Shown piece by piece: positions 36,226 to 45,748 of a stretch of 64,000 nt of DNA. The DNA comes from Candidatus Helarchaeota archaeon. Its GTDB lineage: Archaea > Asgardarchaeota > Lokiarchaeia > Helarchaeales > HEL-GB-A. The number at the start of each line of letters is the position of its first letter. Position 1 is the first letter of the stretch. The position numbers were made by a program, and so were the translations under genes. The DNA lies in the NCBI GenBank assembly GCA_013375455.1, contig JABXJT010000014.1, positions 1 through 64,000 of the forward strand, in the 5' to 3' direction. The notes below the pieces were generated by a model. The model had not been told where the DNA came from and did not search any database. It saw nothing but the letters and a program-made list of their open reading frames with translations.

Positions 36226-36708
36226 ATGTACTTAATGAATAAATTACTAAAAATAGTTCTATTCATTCTTTTTACGTTCGTGTTTATCGCACTTTTTGGA
36301 TTGGGAGCTTACGGTATTATTGATGATTTTCCAGACCTAGAAACTATTCCAACGCTTTTTAACAGTTTTTTGATCCTTCTTGGATTTATTTTTTATACCA
36401 CTTTGCTTAAATTAATTTTAAAATACTCGAGATCACAAATTCTGAATATTTATGCCTATTTGTTAGGGACTATTTTTGCTGTTGCGTTTTTATTAGGCTA
36501 TTTTCTCTTTCATGAGATTTATGCGTTGATTCTTTATTCTATCTGGGTTTGCGTGGCACTCGTTGGAATTAGCGCGGTATTACTCGTAGTGGCGTATTTT
36601 CTAGCTACAAAAGAAAATTTTGGTCTGGGAACTCTATTTTTGATGTTTGGAGTCGTGCTATGCTTCATTGGAATTGTCTCACTAGTGGCGGGGAGGTTTT
36701 TAATTTAA
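36226..36708 (+). CDS. Small multi-pass membrane protein
   Basis: The 160-residue protein contains four to five hydrophobic helices (for example IVLFILFTFVFIALFGLGAY and LFLMFGVVLCFIGIVSLVAG) and no recognised motif. ATG 36226 and ATG 36235 are both possible starts. Its TAA overlaps the ATG of the phosphatase gene (TAATG), and the GGGGAGG inside its last codons is the ribosome site of that gene, so the two are translationally coupled. Confidence 0.6.
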   Translation: MYLMNKLLKIVLFILFTFVFIALFGLGAYGIIDDFPDLETIPTLFNSFLILLGFIFYTTLLKLILKYSRSQILNIYAYLLGTIFAVAFLLGYFLFHEIYALILYSIWVCVALVGISAVLLVVAYFLATKENFGLGTLFLMFGVVLCFIGIVSLVAGRFLI

Positions 36709-38204
36709 TGATACTTATCAAAATTCGTAAGTATTTGAAAAAATTTTCCAGAAACCATTCAAAATTATTATTTCTTATCATCATCCTCAGTTTCATTTTG
36801 TTTTCTTTGATGACTCAAAAAAACTTCCCTCTGATTGAAGACGATATGCCCATTGAAACCACGCAGGGGACGGACCCTCCTTGGGGCGTTCATCAAACTC
36901 TTAAAAACGACGCCCGCTTCTCCAAAGTGATTTCGTGGTATACAAATGGGGAGGCTCAATCCCACGCGAAATATGATACCGATCAATCGAATTTGAGCCA
37001 ACTTGCCCAAGGATTTGAATATTTCATAGATACTTACTATTTCCATTATGTCGAATTAAAGAATTTAACTCCCGATACAGTGTACTATTTTCAATGCGGG
37101 TCAAACTCTACAGGGTGGAGCAAAATCCATCAATTTCAGACCGCACCTGCCCTCCCCAGTAGAGGCATTCATTTTGGGGTGTATGGTGATTGCCGGTCAA
37201 ATAGGGAACGTAGGCGCGCCGTGAATGATTTAATCATCAATAATGGCACGTATTTCGGCACCTCTCCCGAATTTCTCCTTCAGAACGGGGACCTCGTTTA
37301 TAGCGGGGATGACATGGAACTGTGGCGAAATTATGCGCTCGATGTAGAAAATGTCAGTGCCAATATAACCATAATGCCAATCCAAGGCAATCACGAATTT
37401 GGTGATTTTAGGCAATCGTACTATAAAGAAAATTTTGTTTTGCCAGAGAATGGAAATGAGGAGTGGTACTATTCTTTTAGCTGGGGCCTCGCCCATTTTA
37501 CGGCCTTGGATTCAGAAAGCCACGGCATTTCGCCCTATCAGGCCCAAGATCTCAATTGGATCAAAGAAGATCTTGAATTAGCCGAGAACGATCCCACGAT
37601 TTTATGGAAATTCGTTTATTTTCATCAAGCCGTATTTGCTTCAGCATCCCATAAAGAGCGCTTGGATATAAAATCTCACTGGAGCCCCCTCTTTGAACAG
37701 TACGGCGTGGATATCGTTTTCACTGGTCATAACCATTTCTATGAGCGCAGTTTTCCCGTCAATTACATGAATCAATACAATGCCACGGGCGATCCAGACT
37801 ATTTTGATCCCGAGTATCCCATCTACATAGTTACGGCGGCAGCTGGCATGGGCGATGAAAACGAAGTGAAAACCCGGGATAATGCCTATTCGGCTGTGTT
37901 TAATGGGAGTAGCCACTGGTGCGACTTTAATATAACCCTGGATTTCACCACCAACACGACCCGGCTGGAACTGCGCGTGATCGGCATTAACAATGCGGGA
38001 ACTGAAAATTATTTCATAGATGCAATTAACATCACAAAGCCCATTCCCACCGCTTGGTTTACTGCCACGACCCCCGCGGACTACAATCATCCCGTGACCT
38101 ATAAACGCATTTACATCACGATCTCCATTGTTACTTCGCTGGCTGGCTTGGCTATCGTTGTTACGTTGATTATCAAGCGGCGATTAAAACATCTGAAGTC
38201 TTGA
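36708..38204 (+). CDS. Extracytoplasmic purple-acid-phosphatase-like metallophosphoesterase
   Basis: ATG 36708 is chosen because GGGGAGG lies 11 bases upstream; the upstream open frame is inside the previous gene. The 498-residue product has a signal anchor (LLFLIIILSFILFSL), an N-terminal fibronectin-like domain (LKNLTPDTVYYFQCG) and the calcineurin-type metal motifs FGVYGDCRSN, QNGDLVYSG, QGNHEFGD, FHQAVF and TGHNHFYERS. This order matches purple acid phosphatases, which use a Fe-metal centre to hydrolyse phosphomonoesters. A C-terminal membrane segment (IYITISIVTSLAGLAIVVTL) and basic tail hold it at the membrane. It would release phosphate outside the cell. Confidence 0.87.
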   Translation: MILIKIRKYLKKFSRNHSKLLFLIIILSFILFSLMTQKNFPLIEDDMPIETTQGTDPPWGVHQTLKNDARFSKVISWYTNGEAQSHAKYDTDQSNLSQLAQGFEYFIDTYYFHYVELKNLTPDTVYYFQCGSNSTGWSKIHQFQTAPALPSRGIHFGVYGDCRSNRERRRAVNDLIINNGTYFGTSPEFLLQNGDLVYSGDDMELWRNYALDVENVSANITIMPIQGNHEFGDFRQSYYKENFVLPENGNEEWYYSFSWGLAHFTALDSESHGISPYQAQDLNWIKEDLELAENDPTILWKFVYFHQAVFASASHKERLDIKSHWSPLFEQYGVDIVFTGHNHFYERSFPVNYMNQYNATGDPDYFDPEYPIYIVTAAAGMGDENEVKTRDNAYSAVFNGSSHWCDFNITLDFTTNTTRLELRVIGINNAGTENYFIDAINITKPIPTAWFTATTPADYNHPVTYKRIYITISIVTSLAGLAIVVTLIIKRRLKHLKS

Positions 38205-38317
38205 ATTCCAAATACGCTATATTGATTCCATTATCCCACTCTTCTGTAATAAAGCGGGCTAATCTTAGACTAGTTAGAAAGTAAAACATAAAAAGAAAAG
38301 AGAAGGAGTTTTTGCTC

Positions 38318-38959
38318 TCACCATAACTTTGGAAAAAATCGCCAAGAGCGCTTCATGTACTGCTCATATTCGTCTCCGAACCGCTCTATAAGCCACCGTT
38401 CCTCTGCCAAAGATGTTTTAATCATTACGTACAATGGATATATATAAAGTAACAGACCAAACCACGTCTGAAACATCAAAACTAACCCAAAGGAGAATAT
38501 AATGCTGCCGCTGTACAGGGGATGGCGCCAGCGACTGAAGATCCCCGTGTGTGCAAAGCCATCACTAATCCTCGCTGGACTCCATAATTCTGAGAACCGT
38601 TCGCCTATAGCAAGGCGACCCGTAAGATAAATAATGTATCCTATTATATAGAGACAAATGCCGATTATCTGCAACGTTATTAAAAGTCTCGAGGAGGTTA
38701 TTAGAAAGGCTAATGATGACCAATCCATTAAAAGATGATACACATCGAAAACCAAGAAAAAAGGTGCTAAAAATCCAAAAATCGTGCTAAAAGCTATGAG
38801 AAGACTCATTGTAAGAATCCTTTCTGTTTTATTTTTTAAAGGTGATTTTCCAGTTGCTAGTTTTTCTGCTTTCTTCCTATAATATCTTTTGACTGCTGCT
38901 CCTGGAAACAAAGAGGCAAATAATACCACCGCAATAACTATCTCCATCGTCGTTATCAT
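38318..38959 (-). CDS. ICMT/phospholipid methyltransferase-like membrane protein
   Basis: The 213-residue protein has about five membrane segments and the C-terminal signature of isoprenylcysteine carboxyl methyltransferases and related enzymes: GIFSRWRHPLYSGSIIFSFG for SAM binding and SLAEERWLIERFGDEYEQYM near the end. Family members methylate prenylated protein ends, phospholipids or small molecules. No prenylated GTPase is encoded nearby. A second, shorter member lies at 46.7 kb. Confidence 0.78.
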   Translation of the reverse strand: MITTMEIVIAVVLFASLFPGAAVKRYYRKKAEKLATGKSPLKNKTERILTMSLLIAFSTIFGFLAPFFLVFDVYHLLMDWSSLAFLITSSRLLITLQIIGICLYIIGYIIYLTGRLAIGERFSELWSPARISDGFAHTGIFSRWRHPLYSGSIIFSFGLVLMFQTWFGLLLYIYPLYVMIKTSLAEERWLIERFGDEYEQYMKRSWRFFPKLW

Positions 38960-39177
38960 TCTAATCCCTTTTTTTACTTATATTCAGGTTTTTCAAAAAA
39001 AAGTTGGAGTGTTTCAACTATTTAATCTACATAAATAAACATATTTTTAAGTCCGACACATATGTCTTTTATGCGAACATAAAAAAAATTTGCCCTTTAT
39101 ATTCAAAATTATAATAGTTTACTTATAAATAACTCGGTACCCATATTCACGCGCATCTGATACATCCTATTCTTCAA

Positions 39178-39267
39178 ATGTTATCTATTTATTTACAAAA
39201 AGAATTGGATGGGTATCCGGATTATGTCAAAAAGACGCGGTATCGCCTCATACCCGGAATATGGTGA
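39178..39267 (+). pseudogene. Short possible transposase remnant
   Basis: A 29-codon frame reads LDGYPDYVKKTRYRLIPGIW before a stop. The KTRYRLIPGIW wording recalls DDE transposases, but so short a piece cannot be placed firmly. The rest of 38960-39340 is AT-rich intergenic sequence between two convergent or diverging gene ends, without other recognisable content. Confidence 0.25.
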
Positions 39268-39340
39268 TGAATCCAAGTAAAGGAAAAAGGTAAATGTCCA
39301 ATGAGGAAAGTCAAGATAAGCTGATTTTCGCCGCTTATTG

Positions 39341-41116
39341 CTATATTTTCAATTTGCCATCGAGAAATTGTTGGAATACTCCCTTATTGAAGGGCTCATA
39401 TTTTTTTATGGACGCATTCCAGAAATAGAGCGGATCTTTTACCAGTTCAAGGTCATACCCTTCCTTCTTCAAATTGAATTTCTTCACCTTGAGCGTACCA
39501 CCAGTCAATTCGAGCTCATCACAGATTCGAATGAAAACAGGAATGGAATAATTGGGTAATACATCGCGGACAAATTGAGAAAAATCGCCGAGTTCAAACT
39601 GTAGAGTTGGATCTAGCTTGATTGCGGCCATCCCGGCTCTTCCTTCCGCGTTAGGAATTATCACTCCAAAGACAGTAGATGTTAATATAGAGGGGTACGA
39701 ATTTATAATCGATTCCACCTCGAGCGTGGAAACATTTTCACTCTTCCATCGAAAGGTATCCCCAGTTCTATCGTAGAAAGACAACCAACCCCCCTCGTGA
39801 AGCATGATTAAATCACCGCTGTTAAAATAACAATCATTTTTTCTAAACACATCAAAAAGTAACTTCTTTTTGGTTTTCTTCTGATCTTTATAAGCGGCAA
39901 AGAAATCCTTTGCATCCAGTTTAATTAACGCCATCCCGACATCGCCGTCCGCCTTGCATTTGACGTAAAACCCTCTCTCGTTTTTGTAAAACTCCTCCGT
40001 TTCGGGATCGACTTTTGCTAAAACAATCCCCGGCATATTGTATTTTCCGATATAACCCGGAATCTCATCCACGTTGACAAACGCTCTGTGACTTTCCGTA
40101 CTTCCATAGTATTCATATACGTGTTCGACTTGAAAACGAGCCCGAAATTTTTCCCAAATTTCTTTTCTGAGGCCTAATCCTACCATAACTCTTAACGAAT
40201 GGTTCTTTTCAAATTCAGATGGGGGTCGATTGAGGAGGTAACGGGGCATTTCTCCTACATAAGCGGTATAAGTCACTTTATATTTCTTTACGTCCTTCCA
40301 AAATTCCGATGCAGAAAATCGCTTCGCCACCACTGCCGCTGCACCTGAGGTAACCGCAGCCATCCAGCTTTGCCCTACCGCCAGGTTGTGGTACAGTGGT
40401 GTTGCAATATAGACCACATCCTCAGGAGTTAATTCCGCTATTGCTTTACCCAAGTATAATCCTTGAGTGAACAGTTTTTTTTGAACCATTTTTATGGCTT
40501 TGGGTAAGCCAGTTGTACCAGACGTAAAAATATAATACGCTATTTGCTCTAGATTCGAATTGGAGGTGGTGGAGGGATTAACGCCCGAGATCGATTTCAA
40601 TTCAGCCGATAATTCTCTAAAATCATGGGGTATACCTTCTTCATTATTAATAACAAAAATTTGGCTATTTTTGTAATGAAGCTCTTCAACGATTTCAAAA
40701 AATGATGGCAAACTTTCCCCTCCAACAATAACAAATTTTGGCTCGACCCTATTAAATGAATGGATTAACGCTTGCTTTTTCTGATTATAGTTAATTAACC
40801 CCGTAATGCCCTGTATTTTATTAATTCCAGTTGTTACCTGTAAAAATTCGGGCCTATTCCTCAACATTAACGCGATGGATTCCTCTGGATTTAGACCTAA
40901 CTTTAAGAAATAATTCGCAATTTTATTACATGCTTCATTAAACGCTTGCCAAGTCCAAGACTCATCCTGAAAATATACTGCTGCATGGTTCGGAATCTCC
41001 ACGGCGTTCCGTTCAACGCGGGTGCCAACGCTTTGGTTCGGATTTTTATTGAGTTCATCAACATCCTTCATGAACCGTTTCAAAAATTCGGCTTCCTTTT
41101 GAGAAAATTTAACCAT
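39341..41116 (-). CDS. FATP-type (very long chain) acyl-CoA synthetase
   Basis: The 591-residue adenylate-forming enzyme has the AMP motif YIFTSGTTGLPKAIKM, VYEYYGSTES, and the FATP/ACSVL hallmark YDRTGDTFRWKSENVST, which is distinct from ordinary FadD. The order matches the SLC27/FATP group that activates long and very long chain fatty acids at membranes. The N-terminus carries no clear membrane helix. It activates fatty acids to acyl-CoA with ATP and CoA for oxidation or lipid modification. It is transcribed alone, divergent from the beta-helix gene. Confidence 0.88.
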   Translation of the reverse strand: MVKFSQKEAEFLKRFMKDVDELNKNPNQSVGTRVERNAVEIPNHAAVYFQDESWTWQAFNEACNKIANYFLKLGLNPEESIALMLRNRPEFLQVTTGINKIQGITGLINYNQKKQALIHSFNRVEPKFVIVGGESLPSFFEIVEELHYKNSQIFVINNEEGIPHDFRELSAELKSISGVNPSTTSNSNLEQIAYYIFTSGTTGLPKAIKMVQKKLFTQGLYLGKAIAELTPEDVVYIATPLYHNLAVGQSWMAAVTSGAAAVVAKRFSASEFWKDVKKYKVTYTAYVGEMPRYLLNRPPSEFEKNHSLRVMVGLGLRKEIWEKFRARFQVEHVYEYYGSTESHRAFVNVDEIPGYIGKYNMPGIVLAKVDPETEEFYKNERGFYVKCKADGDVGMALIKLDAKDFFAAYKDQKKTKKKLLFDVFRKNDCYFNSGDLIMLHEGGWLSFYDRTGDTFRWKSENVSTLEVESIINSYPSILTSTVFGVIIPNAEGRAGMAAIKLDPTLQFELGDFSQFVRDVLPNYSIPVFIRICDELELTGGTLKVKKFNLKKEGYDLELVKDPLYFWNASIKKYEPFNKGVFQQFLDGKLKI

Positions 41117-41302
41117 CGTCTCTCAACCAGATTATTAAGTTCAAGAACCATGAAATTATGAATAATATTTTTCTACTAACTTATAACATTAGATTTACTT
41201 TCGTTGTCAAATCAAGTTAAAAATGTATTTATATTGAATATTACAAAATAATAGACGATAATTAATTGGATTACATTCTTTTTTCTTTAAGAAGGGAGCA
41301 GC

Positions 41303-43135
41303 ATGAAACGGATTCAGAAAGTATTACCAGTTTTGATGATTTTGGTATTAATTGGAGTCGGATGTGTGAAAATAACCCAGCCAGAGACCTCAATACGGGT
41401 GCTTGAACCAAAGATCGAGTTGACTGTAAAGTGGGATCCGCCTATTTCGATAAATAACAACACGCAACTTGCCAACGCGGCCAGCGCGGGGAACGGCACC
41501 GCGAGCAACCCGTACATCATCGAGAATTACTGGATCAACGCCAGCGGGACGGGAAATCCTGGTATCGAGATCCTGAACACCGATGCCTATTTCATTCTCA
41601 GATATTGTGCAGTCTTCAATTCTGATTCACCCTTGTATGCGGGCATACGAATACAAGGCTGCGATAATGGTCAAATCCTAAACAATACTGTTATGAATAG
41701 TCTCTATGGATTTTACGTTGCTGGTTCGAATAACGTGGTAGCAAATAATACCGCTTTTTATAATAATTACGATGGATTCTTTATTGGGGGAACCGGCAGC
41801 TGGACTAACGTCACTCACAACAACGCCAGTTATAATGGACTTATTATTGGCTCTGGCTTTTACTTTACGGGCCAAAATATTCATGTCACTAACAACGTCG
41901 CCATTAGCAATACAGATGATGGATTTTTAGTCGATATATCGCAAGGTCTCGTGTTAGAGAAGAATACCGCCATTAGTAATAATGATAATGGGATTGAACT
42001 CTTCAGTTCGAGCTGGATGAATATTTTTCGCGATAACATCCTCGATGGGAATGGAGATAGTGGAATTTTCTTCGAGCCAGATAACGGTAATCAATATAAC
42101 AATTTCATCCATAATCTGATTACCTCTAATAACCAGTATGGAATATATATTTTAAGTGGTCCCCCCCCTCAAGGTCCCAAAAACAACTTTTTCTATCATA
42201 ACTTACTTTGGGGGAATAGCCCTGATCACCTTTTTGATACTTCTCAGCCAAGTGATAATAATACGTTCTCTGAGAATATCTGGGGGCTTCCCGATGCCGA
42301 TCGGGATCTCGATGGCTTGTTGAACAAGGATGAAGTGCCGAGTGGAACCGATGCATTCGATCCCGATACGGATGATGACGGGCTACCAGACGGCTGGGAG
42401 GTAGATAATTCGCTTTACCCCACCAATAGCGCGGATGGGTTGGCGGATCCCGACCTCGACCAAGTTCTAAACCTTTACGAGTACCGCAATGGAACGGATC
42501 CCCACGATCCCGATACGGATGATGATTCGATGCCGGATGGGTATGAAATTACCTATTCGCTGAATCCAACTTCCGACATCGACAATGGGACTGATTTGGA
42601 TGGGGATGGACTGCCGAACCTCCAAGAATTCTACAATGGGATCAATCCTCGGAATAACGATACAGATGCGGATGGGCTCACCGATGGTGAGGAAGTGCGT
42701 GATTACGAAACGGACCCCAGCAAATGGGACACCGATGATGATTTACTGCCTGACAGGTGGGAGGTTACTAATTTCCTATCCCCCCTGAATCACTTAGATG
42801 CGTACGTGGATCTCGATGTTGATGGACTTTCGAACATCCAAGAATATCTATTGAATACTAGCATCTATAACTATGATTCCGATGCTGATGGGTATTCCGA
42901 CGGGGTAGAGGTGGCTGCCGGCACGGATCCCCTAGATGAATATGATTTCCCTAGCCCACCTGCTCCAGAACCTGAAAGTATCCTGCTCGAACTCTCCATT
43001 CTCATCGGGTGCACCGCAATCGCGGTAGCCATCGTGGTCTACGGTCTCCTCCAACGGTCCCGCCCCATGGCACCCCCTCCCCCATCGCCCCCAAAGCAAG
43101 CACCCCCTGATCCAAAGAAGCCTGTCAAAGATTAA
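41303..43135 (+). CDS. Secreted right-handed beta-helix protein with calcium-binding (TSP3-like) repeats and C-terminal anchor
   Basis: The 610-residue protein starts with a lipoprotein-like signal (VLMILVLIGVGC). Residues 45-330 are NosD/pectate-lyase-type beta-helix coils (NGQILNNTVMNSLYG, GIELFSSSWMNIFRDN). Residues 330-550 hold many acidic calcium repeats like thrombospondin type 3 (DRDLDGLLNKDE, DPDTDDDGLPDG, DLDGDGLPNLQE, DSDADGYSDG). A membrane helix (ILLELSILIGCTAIAVAIVV) and a proline-rich tail end it. It probably binds or cleaves polysaccharide outside the cell, stabilised by calcium. GAAGGGAG precedes the ATG. Confidence 0.88.
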   Translation: MKRIQKVLPVLMILVLIGVGCVKITQPETSIRVLEPKIELTVKWDPPISINNNTQLANAASAGNGTASNPYIIENYWINASGTGNPGIEILNTDAYFILRYCAVFNSDSPLYAGIRIQGCDNGQILNNTVMNSLYGFYVAGSNNVVANNTAFYNNYDGFFIGGTGSWTNVTHNNASYNGLIIGSGFYFTGQNIHVTNNVAISNTDDGFLVDISQGLVLEKNTAISNNDNGIELFSSSWMNIFRDNILDGNGDSGIFFEPDNGNQYNNFIHNLITSNNQYGIYILSGPPPQGPKNNFFYHNLLWGNSPDHLFDTSQPSDNNTFSENIWGLPDADRDLDGLLNKDEVPSGTDAFDPDTDDDGLPDGWEVDNSLYPTNSADGLADPDLDQVLNLYEYRNGTDPHDPDTDDDSMPDGYEITYSLNPTSDIDNGTDLDGDGLPNLQEFYNGINPRNNDTDADGLTDGEEVRDYETDPSKWDTDDDLLPDRWEVTNFLSPLNHLDAYVDLDVDGLSNIQEYLLNTSIYNYDSDADGYSDGVEVAAGTDPLDEYDFPSPPAPEPESILLELSILIGCTAIAVAIVVYGLLQRSRPMAPPPPSPPKQAPPDPKKPVKD

Positions 43136-43204
43136 GGATATTTCAGGATATGATTTGCCTTCTTTTTTCCTAAAATTTGTTTAGTTTGATCAACTCTTCA
43201 ATGA

Positions 43205-43372
43205 AGGGTTCTCAAAAAGTTTTACTACTTCGCAAAGACCATTCAAGAGCTAGTTTTATGCAACCGATGCTTCAAGACCTTTGTGAGCCACGCAGTTTCC
43301 TATTTAACCTGTCCGCACTGTAGCATAAAAGGAGAATTGGGGAAACATTTTAAGATAATGTGCAAGTGTTAG
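43205..43372 (+). pseudogene. Zinc-ribbon ORF remnant
   Basis: A frame opened by an upstream stop reads LVLCNRCFKTFVSHAVSYLT, then CPHCSIKGELGKHFKIMC, ending CKC-stop. The CxxC...CxxC spacing is that of a zinc ribbon. No start codon lies before the first cysteine pair, so this is most likely the tail of a lost gene, although a non-standard start is not excluded. Confidence 0.35.
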
Positions 43373-43390
43373 CGAAGTTTCAAAGATGTT

Positions 43391-44026
43391 TCATTTCATT
43401 ACAAAAGGTTGTCTGATGACAGTTTTCATTTTGTCTGGTTTCGCGCGCCGCGGATCGCTAAGGTAGATCTCATGATGATACATTCCCCATTTTAGTCCAT
43501 CAAATTTGCCACCTTGTGCTTCAATGAACTTGTGGATTTTTTCGATGTTTGCTGTTTCTTCCGAATAGGGTCCGATATGCATAATTTGTGCTGCAGTTCC
43601 TTCCTCATAGACTTCAAATCTTAATTTAGAAATTGCAGGGGGTAAGTCTGGTTTTTTTACTTTTACTGTTTTAATGGCATCCTCAAACATTTCCTTTGTT
43701 ATAAAGTCAGGTTGCATCATTATGCTGAACCATTTCCACTGATCCTTATTTCCTTTTAGAAAATCCTCCATATCATCGCTCCACCATAGGGCTTCGGGTG
43801 GCATGACCACGTAGTCTTTCCCTTTTGCTTTGCTTGCAAATTTCAAAGTATATGCTACGGGGTAGAGAACTGCATATGTATCTTTGAATTCTTGGGATGT
43901 GTTTGGGTCTCCTTTCCCTTCAACCATCAGGTATTGTATTTTCGGAACTTCAACAAGCACCACCTCATCGGTGGGTGGCCGGTAAAGATGTTTCCACTTC
44001 TTCTTAAAATCAATTTTTGTAGGCAT
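43391..44026 (-). CDS. GyrI-like small-molecule-binding domain protein
   Basis: ATG 44026 is used because GAGAGGTG overlaps the in-frame GTG at 44035. The 211-residue protein begins IDFKKKWKHLYRPPTDEVVL and carries VPKIQYLMVEGKGDPNTS and later QIMHIGPYSEETANIEKIHK, the signature of the stand-alone GyrI-like family that binds hydrophobic cations or drugs. No DNA-binding domain is attached. It is adjacent to the DUF3795 gene on the same strand (12-base gap), an association that may mean joint expression. Confidence 0.86.
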   Translation of the reverse strand: MPTKIDFKKKWKHLYRPPTDEVVLVEVPKIQYLMVEGKGDPNTSQEFKDTYAVLYPVAYTLKFASKAKGKDYVVMPPEALWWSDDMEDFLKGNKDQWKWFSIMMQPDFITKEMFEDAIKTVKVKKPDLPPAISKLRFEVYEEGTAAQIMHIGPYSEETANIEKIHKFIEAQGGKFDGLKWGMYHHEIYLSDPRRAKPDKMKTVIRQPFVMK

Positions 44027-44038
44027 TATTATCACCTC

Positions 44039-44458
44039 TCATTTTTCTAAAAACTGCTGGCCGCAACTAGAGCATGTGTACGCGTAAAAAAGAATTCGTC
44101 CCCCACACTCCGGACATTGCCAGCGTTTATCTAGCTCCTTTAACCCTTGCTCCATGCCAAGGGTTTCAATTAACTTGAAATTCTCAGGAATTTCATGCCG
44201 ATATGAGTATTTCTTATCATTAGGATGTGAGTTAATCAATTTTCTGTTGACTTCCTTACAGGGAAACTGTTCGCACTCCGAGCAAAACCTCAAATTTTTC
44301 TCTTTTAATGCACAAAGCCTGATCTTGCAGCCCCATTTGGATTTGCGTTTTTGTTGTTTTTCTGCCCTACACCCTTTACAAGTGTCCTTCAGATAGCTCC
44401 CGCAGGCAAAACATGGCACGCCACAAGGACTAATTCCATCAATATTCATTTCAGCCAA
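44039..44458 (-). CDS. DUF3795 cysteine-rich protein with zinc ribbon
   Basis: The 139-residue protein has the DUF3795 pattern: SPCGVPCFACGSYLKDTCKG, then KIRLCALKEKNLRFCSEC and EQFPCKEVN, a set of conserved cysteines likely to hold metal. The C-terminus adds a zinc ribbon (CPECGG, CSSCGQ). A TTG at 44458 and ATG at 44449 are both possible starts. Function is unknown; these proteins are common in anaerobes. Confidence 0.85.
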   Translation of the reverse strand: MAEMNIDGISPCGVPCFACGSYLKDTCKGCRAEKQQKRKSKWGCKIRLCALKEKNLRFCSECEQFPCKEVNRKLINSHPNDKKYSYRHEIPENFKLIETLGMEQGLKELDKRWQCPECGGRILFYAYTCSSCGQQFLEK

Positions 44459-44644
44459 TTATTTCACCATTTACATCCTAATGATTCTGATGAGTGAACT
44501 ACTCGTGATGAGCAATTCATTCCTCTCAAGAGTCCTTTAAAGGTGTTTTGCCCTCCTTAATTTTTAAAAAAAAGAAGAGAAGAAGAAAGAATAATTTTTT
44601 AAGAAAAGAAGTAAGAATTATTTTACAAAAAACGAGAGGAATTG

Positions 44645-45733
44645 ATGATTAAAGACGAATTCATTACTGGAATCATCTTTTCTCAATTTGATGAGAAAGT
44701 GGGACCAATAGCAGTTGCATGGATACCTCCTGAGTTGTCAAATGAGATTATGGATCGTATCAGTTTAAAATCTTTCAATATATTATCTGCAGAAGGAGGA
44801 AAAGTCCCACAATCTTTAGCCATCATTCCTTTCCCATCTCAAAACCTCAGAGGTCTAATTAAATCCCTAGAAATTAAAGACAAAACCCGCAGAGGAGGAG
44901 TTATAGATAGTACAATTATATTACTGTTCAATGAGGCGGAAGCGCTCCACTTCTACAGAAATATCAACCTTTACGAAGATTTATTCAATAAACAGGCCGA
45001 AAAAATGGTTAAACTAATCCAAACAGAGGTAAACAAGCAAAAAATTGAATCTGAATTGAAAAGCTTCTATTCAAAAGTTACTGATACAATTGTAGCTGCC
45101 TTTAAGAAAAAAGCAGAACCAAGGACGCCCAAAAAGAGCACGCTATTACTGTTCAACTTAGTGCGAAAAGACCTTGATAAGGCAGTGAATGCGCTAATTA
45201 AAGGCGATCCCGTCATCGTAACGGGCGACAAGCCTCTTGTAGAACTCATTGTTGACACGCTCACCATTTTCTGTACTGAATCAGAACCTCAAATAATCCA
45301 TTGGACTGAGGAATTTGCTCCTGGAGATATAATCGGAGGACCAACATACCTCTCTGAAGTTTATGAATCAGGTTTGATCATAAATTTAAATAAGGGGAAA
45401 GTTTCTGGAGGGCCCTCTAATCTATTTTGTAAAAAGCTATTAAAACGCGCCCGACAATTTGATTCGAGTCATGGTGAGATTGCAATAAAAAAGAATCTTC
45501 AAAAAATCCATTCTGCTACCAAGGAACTCATCGAAATGATAACCCAACGTCTGGTTGTTCCTGCTTCTATTGATAAATTCATCGTGGATTTGGATACTGA
45601 TGAACTTGAATTCATCAAAATTCTCGCGATATCCCAACATCCAGATATCGAAAAAAAGATAGACGCGACCGCTGCAGCTTGTCGGAAGAAGATGAGCAAA
45701 ATTCTAAGCGGGTTTGAGAAGCAGAAATGGTAG
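44645..45733 (+). CDS. Longin plus DENN-like protein
   Basis: ATG 44645 follows GAGAGGA. The 362-residue soluble protein opens with a longin/uDENN-like pattern: ITGIIFSQFDEKVGPIAVAW, then LAIIPFPSQNLRGL and STIILLFNEAEALHFYRNIN (about 1-125). A helical linker follows. Residues 163-262 resemble a cDENN core: STLLLFNLVRKDLDKAVNAL, then IKGDPVIVTGDKPLVELIVD, FAPGDIIGGPTYLSEV and GLIINLNKGKVSGGP, in the order of strand, helix, strand expected for DENN modules. Longin-DENN proteins of eukaryotes (folliculin, Nprl2 and relatives) regulate small GTPases. Longin domains are frequent in Asgard genomes; the DENN match is my own reading and needs profile confirmation. No catalytic residues are known. 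Confidence 0.5.
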   Translation: MIKDEFITGIIFSQFDEKVGPIAVAWIPPELSNEIMDRISLKSFNILSAEGGKVPQSLAIIPFPSQNLRGLIKSLEIKDKTRRGGVIDSTIILLFNEAEALHFYRNINLYEDLFNKQAEKMVKLIQTEVNKQKIESELKSFYSKVTDTIVAAFKKKAEPRTPKKSTLLLFNLVRKDLDKAVNALIKGDPVIVTGDKPLVELIVDTLTIFCTESEPQIIHWTEEFAPGDIIGGPTYLSEVYESGLIINLNKGKVSGGPSNLFCKKLLKRARQFDSSHGEIAIKKNLQKIHSATKELIEMITQRLVVPASIDKFIVDLDTDELEFIKILAISQHPDIEKKIDATAAACRKKMSKILSGFEKQKW

Positions 45734-45748
45734 ACCGAGGTCATTATA

